Part shown: positions 6,258 through 7,856 of the stretch, piece by piece
Layout of the letters: every line of letters starts with the position of its first letter
Numbering within the stretch: the stretch's first letter is position 1
Notes under the pieces: model-generated
The model's database searches: none
What the model saw: only the letters and a program-made list of their open reading frames with translations
What the model was told of the DNA's origin: nothing
Translations under genes and position numbers: made by a program
Origin: Chloroflexota bacterium
Lineage (GTDB): Bacteria > Chloroflexota > Limnocylindria > Limnocylindrales > CSP1-4
Length of the DNA stretch: 7,856 nucleotides
Assembly: GCA_021789355.1 (NCBI GenBank)
Contig: JAJYJR010000257.1
Coordinates: 1-7,856 of the forward strand
Reading direction: 5' to 3'

Positions 6258-6297
6258 CTACGACCCACGGACCGGGCGGCTTGATGCCGGGCATGCG
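6238..6297 (+). pseudogene. Possible kelch-repeat scrap
   Basis: On the + strand this segment reads ITGTAEVYDPRTGRLDAGHA. It closely follows the kelch-repeat consensus (S/T-A-E-x-YDP-x-TG-x-F/L) seen in many tandem-kelch proteins of Chloroflexota and related soil bacteria. Only part of one repeat is present. The preceding GG-containing strand (VLVAGG type) is not recognisable, and the frame runs on into Arg-rich sequence. It overlaps the upstream edge of the hydrolase remnant on the other strand. It could be chance similarity of one short stretch. Confidence 0.28.
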
Positions 6298-6309
6298 GGG
6301 GTGTACACC
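6281..6309 (+). promoter_or_regulatory. Weak candidate promoter for the SnoaL-like gene
   Basis: TTGATG (6281-6286) and TACACC (6304-6309) are separated by 17 bases, and lie about 105 bases upstream of the ATG at 6415. The -35 is good and the -10 is poor. No other promoter-like pair is evident before this gene. Confidence 0.22.
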
Positions 6310-6414
6310 TACCGCATTCGGCGGAGGGTGATGACCCGCGGCCCGCGTCCCGGCCGCCTGAGCCGCGTCGAGCCACTGGCGAGTCCGATCCGCCGCGCAC
6401 GGAGCGAGCGAGCC

Positions 6415-6810
6415 ATGTCTGCCGAGGCGAATCGCAGGGCCCTGCAGGGCTATCTCGTGGACCACGACGAGCAGTACCTTGCCAGCGACGCGGTCTTCAC
6501 CGACATGTCGAGTGGGCTGGAGTGGATCGGGCGGGAGGCCGTCGCCGGCATGCTGCACTGGTTCTACGAGGTCGCCTTCGACGCGACGTTCGAGAACCGG
6601 ACCCTCGTCGTCGACGACGAGCACGGCATGCTGGAAGGGATGGTCGTCGGGCGCCATATCGGCGAGTTTGCGGGCATCCCCGCCACGGGCCGCGACTTCC
6701 GCGCGCCGATCTGCGTCGCGTACGACTTCCGCGACGAGCAGATCGCGCGTGGCCGCTTCTACTTCGCCGTCCCGGCCTTCCTCGCCCAGGTCGGCGCTGC
6801 AAGCGAATGA
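6415..6810 (+). CDS. SnoaL-like (NTF2-fold) polyketide-cyclase/ester-cyclase family protein
   Basis: A 131-aa protein with the size and layout of SnoaL-like NTF2-superfamily proteins, alpha-plus-beta barrels with a deep pocket. An N-terminal helix leads to YLASDAVFTDMSS (21-33). Next comes the helix REAVAGMLHWFYEVAFDATF (40-59). The signature strands GMVVGRHIGEFAGIPATGRD (75-94) and RAPICVAYDFRDEQIARGRF (96-115) correspond to the family's G-x-H-x-G-x-F-x-G-x-P-x-TGR and the following strand pair. Members range from true cyclases and isomerases to proteins of unknown substrate, so no reaction is claimed. The start at 6415 has GGAG ten bases upstream. An upstream in-frame ATG at 6331 would add 28 Arg/Pro-rich residues lacking family character. 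It stands alone on the + strand, facing the lipoprotein gene. Confidence 0.82.
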   Translation: MSAEANRRALQGYLVDHDEQYLASDAVFTDMSSGLEWIGREAVAGMLHWFYEVAFDATFENRTLVVDDEHGMLEGMVVGRHIGEFAGIPATGRDFRAPICVAYDFRDEQIARGRFYFAVPAFLAQVGAASE

Positions 6811-6812
6811 CT

Positions 6813-6959
6813 GCCTCCAGGATCGGGCTCGGTAGCCGACGCAACCGTCGGATGCGACATGACACCGCCGGAGACGAGTTCATCAGGATAGGACTCGAGC
6901 TTCCTCGCGCATTCGGGCTCGTCCAGCCAGTGCTCGAACCTGACCGGCGGTGCCTGACA
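6813..6959 (-). other. Protein-like short frame of unknown nature downstream of the lipoprotein gene
   Basis: This gap between two convergent genes contains, on the - strand, a frame reading CQAPPVRFEHWLDEPECARK, then LESYPDELVSGGVMSHPTVA, then SATEPDPGG. The residue mix (Trp, Glu, Tyr, Phe, His, few Arg) is unlike the Arg/Pro/Ala-rich translation of non-coding frames here. There is no credible start codon or ribosome site. The frame runs up into the terminator-like hairpin and down into the antisense of the SnoaL-like gene, ending at TAG 6761-6759. It could be a gene relic, part of a repeated intergenic element, or chance. Confidence 0.25.
6836..6851 (+). terminator. Short hairpin after the SnoaL-like gene
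   Basis: CCGAC (6836-6840) pairs with GTCGG (6847-6851) around a six-base loop, 25 bases past the stop at 6810. The stem is short and no T-run follows, so this is only a weak candidate for a 3' end signal. Confidence 0.22.
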
Positions 6960-6960
6960 C

Positions 6961-6994
6961 GCCAGGGCGCCCGGAGGGAACCGGGCACCCTGGC
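6961..6994 (-). terminator. Strong 14-bp hairpin downstream of the lipoprotein gene
   Basis: Arms 6961-6974 and 6981-6994 pair over 14 positions with a six-base loop. On the + strand one position is a C/A mismatch (6968/6987). In RNA from the - strand the same position is a G-U wobble, so the stem is complete. This favours function in the - strand transcript. It begins 23 bases after the lipoprotein stop at 7018. There is no U-tract, so it may act as a 3'-end stabiliser or a factor-assisted terminator. Confidence 0.6.
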
Positions 6995-7017
6995 GAGATC
7001 GCCTGCTCGACCGGCTG

Positions 7018-7632
7018 TCAGCCCGTGATCACCTGCAGGAGGACCGCCGGGTAGGCCCAGTCGGTGTCCTCTTCGGACGTGTGGCAGCCGACGTAGTACG
7101 CGGCACGTGTCAGGGTCGTCGTCATCGTCTGGCCCGAGTTCATGTACTCGACCGTCCCGTCTGCGCCGATCTGCGGGTAGACGGGGACCATCATCTTCAT
7201 CTCGCCGAGACCGTCCACGCCGTTGTAGGCGCCAGCACCCGGCACGAGCGCCCAGTCAGGTATCTCCGAGGACTTGTGCGTGGATGTGTACTCCACGATC
7301 TCGTCCCAGGTCGTGCCCCCGGCGACGGGGAGGACGATCAGTCCGGCGCCCTTCGTGGACTTGAACGCCTCCGGCGTGTTCTCCATCGACCAATCGAGCA
7401 CGGCTCCGGATGGCACGACCGAGGGACCGGCGTACGTGCACGTCTTCCCATCGAACGTGACCTTGACCGCGATGGCCGTCGCGGATGGGACGGGAGTCGG
7501 GGTCGCCCTGGCGGGCGCCGCTGTCGCGGTGGGCGCCGGCGCCGGGGCGGATGGTGCGGCGCTGGTGGCCGCGCTGCCGCACGCGGACGCGAGCAGCGCC
7601 ACTGCTGCGACCGATGTCATCAAGCGTCCCAT
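7018..7632 (-). CDS. Secreted lipoprotein of unknown function
   Basis: A 204-aa protein. Residues 1-18 (MGRLMTSVAAVALLASAC) form a short lipoprotein signal peptide with Arg3, a hydrophobic core and Cys18 as the lipidation site. The -3 residue is Ala rather than the usual Leu. A low-complexity Ala/Pro/Thr/Ser linker follows (about 19-55). The globular part starts VKVTFDGKTCTYAGPSVVPS (57-76). It continues with a strand/loop pattern (GAVLDWSMEN, GLIVLPVAGGTTWDEIVEYT) that could be a cupredoxin-like beta sandwich, though I cannot name a family. Cys65 and Cys183 (YYVGCHTSEED) are the only other cysteines and may form a disulfide. The ATG at 7632 is chosen because AAGGGAAGG lies about nine bases upstream and the signal peptide begins there. 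The open frame to 7746 overlaps the preceding gene. It would act anchored outside the cytoplasmic membrane. Confidence 0.85.
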   Translation of the reverse strand: MGRLMTSVAAVALLASACGSAATSAAPSAPAPAPTATAAPARATPTPVPSATAIAVKVTFDGKTCTYAGPSVVPSGAVLDWSMENTPEAFKSTKGAGLIVLPVAGGTTWDEIVEYTSTHKSSEIPDWALVPGAGAYNGVDGLGEMKMMVPVYPQIGADGTVEYMNSGQTMTTTLTRAAYYVGCHTSEEDTDWAYPAVLLQVITG

Positions 7633-7659
7633 GACGCACCGCCTTCCCTTGCCTCGACA

Positions 7660-7681
7660 CCCGGGTCTCCGAGTGCCCGGG
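7660..7681 (-). terminator. Candidate hairpin between the right-edge gene and the lipoprotein gene
   Basis: CCCGGG at 7660-7665 and again at 7676-7681 can pair around a ten-base loop, within the 97-base gap separating the two - strand genes. No T-run follows on the - strand. It could partly end the upstream transcript or simply be GC-rich chance. Confidence 0.3.
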
Positions 7682-7729
7682 ATCGCGACGATCCTGCGCG
7701 GGGCGGGTTTGCATCGGGCCAGGAACCGG

Positions 7730-7856
7730 TTAGCCCCCGGACACATCGGACGGCCCCCCGGACGTAGCCGCGCTCCGGCTGCGGTCGATGCCCACCAGGA
7801 CGTCCTCCAGGCTGCCCTCTCCCCGGGTCAGGTACGTGAGGATGCCCTGGGTGAAC
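7730..7856 (-). CDS. C-terminal end of a probable ABC-transporter solute-binding protein
   Basis: Only the last 41 codons are in the window, ending at TAA (7732-7730). The visible start FTQGILTYLTRGEGSLEDVL (7855-7796), followed by VGIDRSR, resembles the closing helices of family-1 extracellular solute-binding proteins, where a helix, a Gly-containing turn and an 'S-x-E-D-x-L-x-x-ID' helix end the second lobe. A Ser/Gly-rich tail (SAATSGGPSDVSGG) follows. If correct, the protein would capture a sugar or similar solute outside the membrane, and its transporter partners would lie to the right. The lipoprotein gene follows 97 bases later on the same strand. The assignment rests on about 27 residues. 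Confidence 0.42.
   Translation of the reverse strand, partial: FTQGILTYLTRGEGSLEDVLVGIDRSRSAATSGGPSDVSGG

Noticed and set aside
5932..6414. N-terminal extension of the SnoaL-like protein to 5932
   Set aside because: It crosses the regulator start, the dyads and the hydrolase remnant with Arg/Pro-rich sequence. The domain is complete from 6415.
5989..6657. 222-codon open frame on the - strand
   Set aside because: Half of it is antisense to the SnoaL-like gene, and the rest is out of frame with the hydrolase remnant, which is the better explanation of that stretch.
6860..6960. tRNA-like GGTTCGAG stretch on the - strand
   Set aside because: Only a T-arm-like string is present. No acceptor stem, anticodon arm or D-arm can be folded around it.
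7633..7746. Extension of the lipoprotein to 7746
   Set aside because: It would bury the signal peptide behind 38 basic residues and overlap the end of the right-edge gene. The strong Shine-Dalgarno is just before 7632.

Overview
The window is high-GC DNA (roughly 70% by eye). It looks like a chromosomal stretch from a high-GC bacterium of the Chloroflexota or Actinomycetota type. The pointers are codon use almost fixed on G/C in third positions, a deazaflavin (F420)-type oxidoreductase, a large MalT-like LuxR regulator, and a lipoprotein with an Ala/Pro/Thr-rich linker. The phylum is an inference. No rRNA, tRNA, insertion sequence or CRISPR array was seen.

Left edge (1-185, + strand): the last 60 codons of a HepT-like (HEPN/DUF86) protein carrying the R-x4-H-x-Y motif, probably the toxin half of an MntA-HepT pair. 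It converges on the centrepiece across a 172-base intergenic stretch.

Centrepiece (5941 down to 358, - strand): six co-directional genes. In transcription order they are a 906-aa STAND-ATPase LuxR/MalT-type regulator; an 86-base gap with two tandem GC hairpins; an uncharacterised ~100-aa protein; an F420-type nitroreductase-fold oxidoreductase; and three multi-pass membrane proteins of 144, 232 and 290 aa. The last five are overlapping or separated by 27 bases or fewer and have good ribosome binding sites, so they read as one operon with the regulator at its head. The 290-aa protein appears to be an internal duplication of a four-helix unit. The function of the module is not known to me.

5942-6414: a regulatory and scrap region. 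It holds two 16-bp dyads upstream of the regulator, a - strand remnant of the C-terminus of a TAP-like alpha/beta hydrolase, a + strand kelch-like scrap, and a possible promoter for the next gene.

Right part: a + strand SnoaL-like (NTF2-fold) protein (6415-6810); a 207-base gap with a strong - strand hairpin and an oddly protein-like short reading frame; a - strand secreted lipoprotein (7018-7632); and the 3' end of a - strand gene that looks like an ABC-transporter solute-binding protein (7730 to window end).
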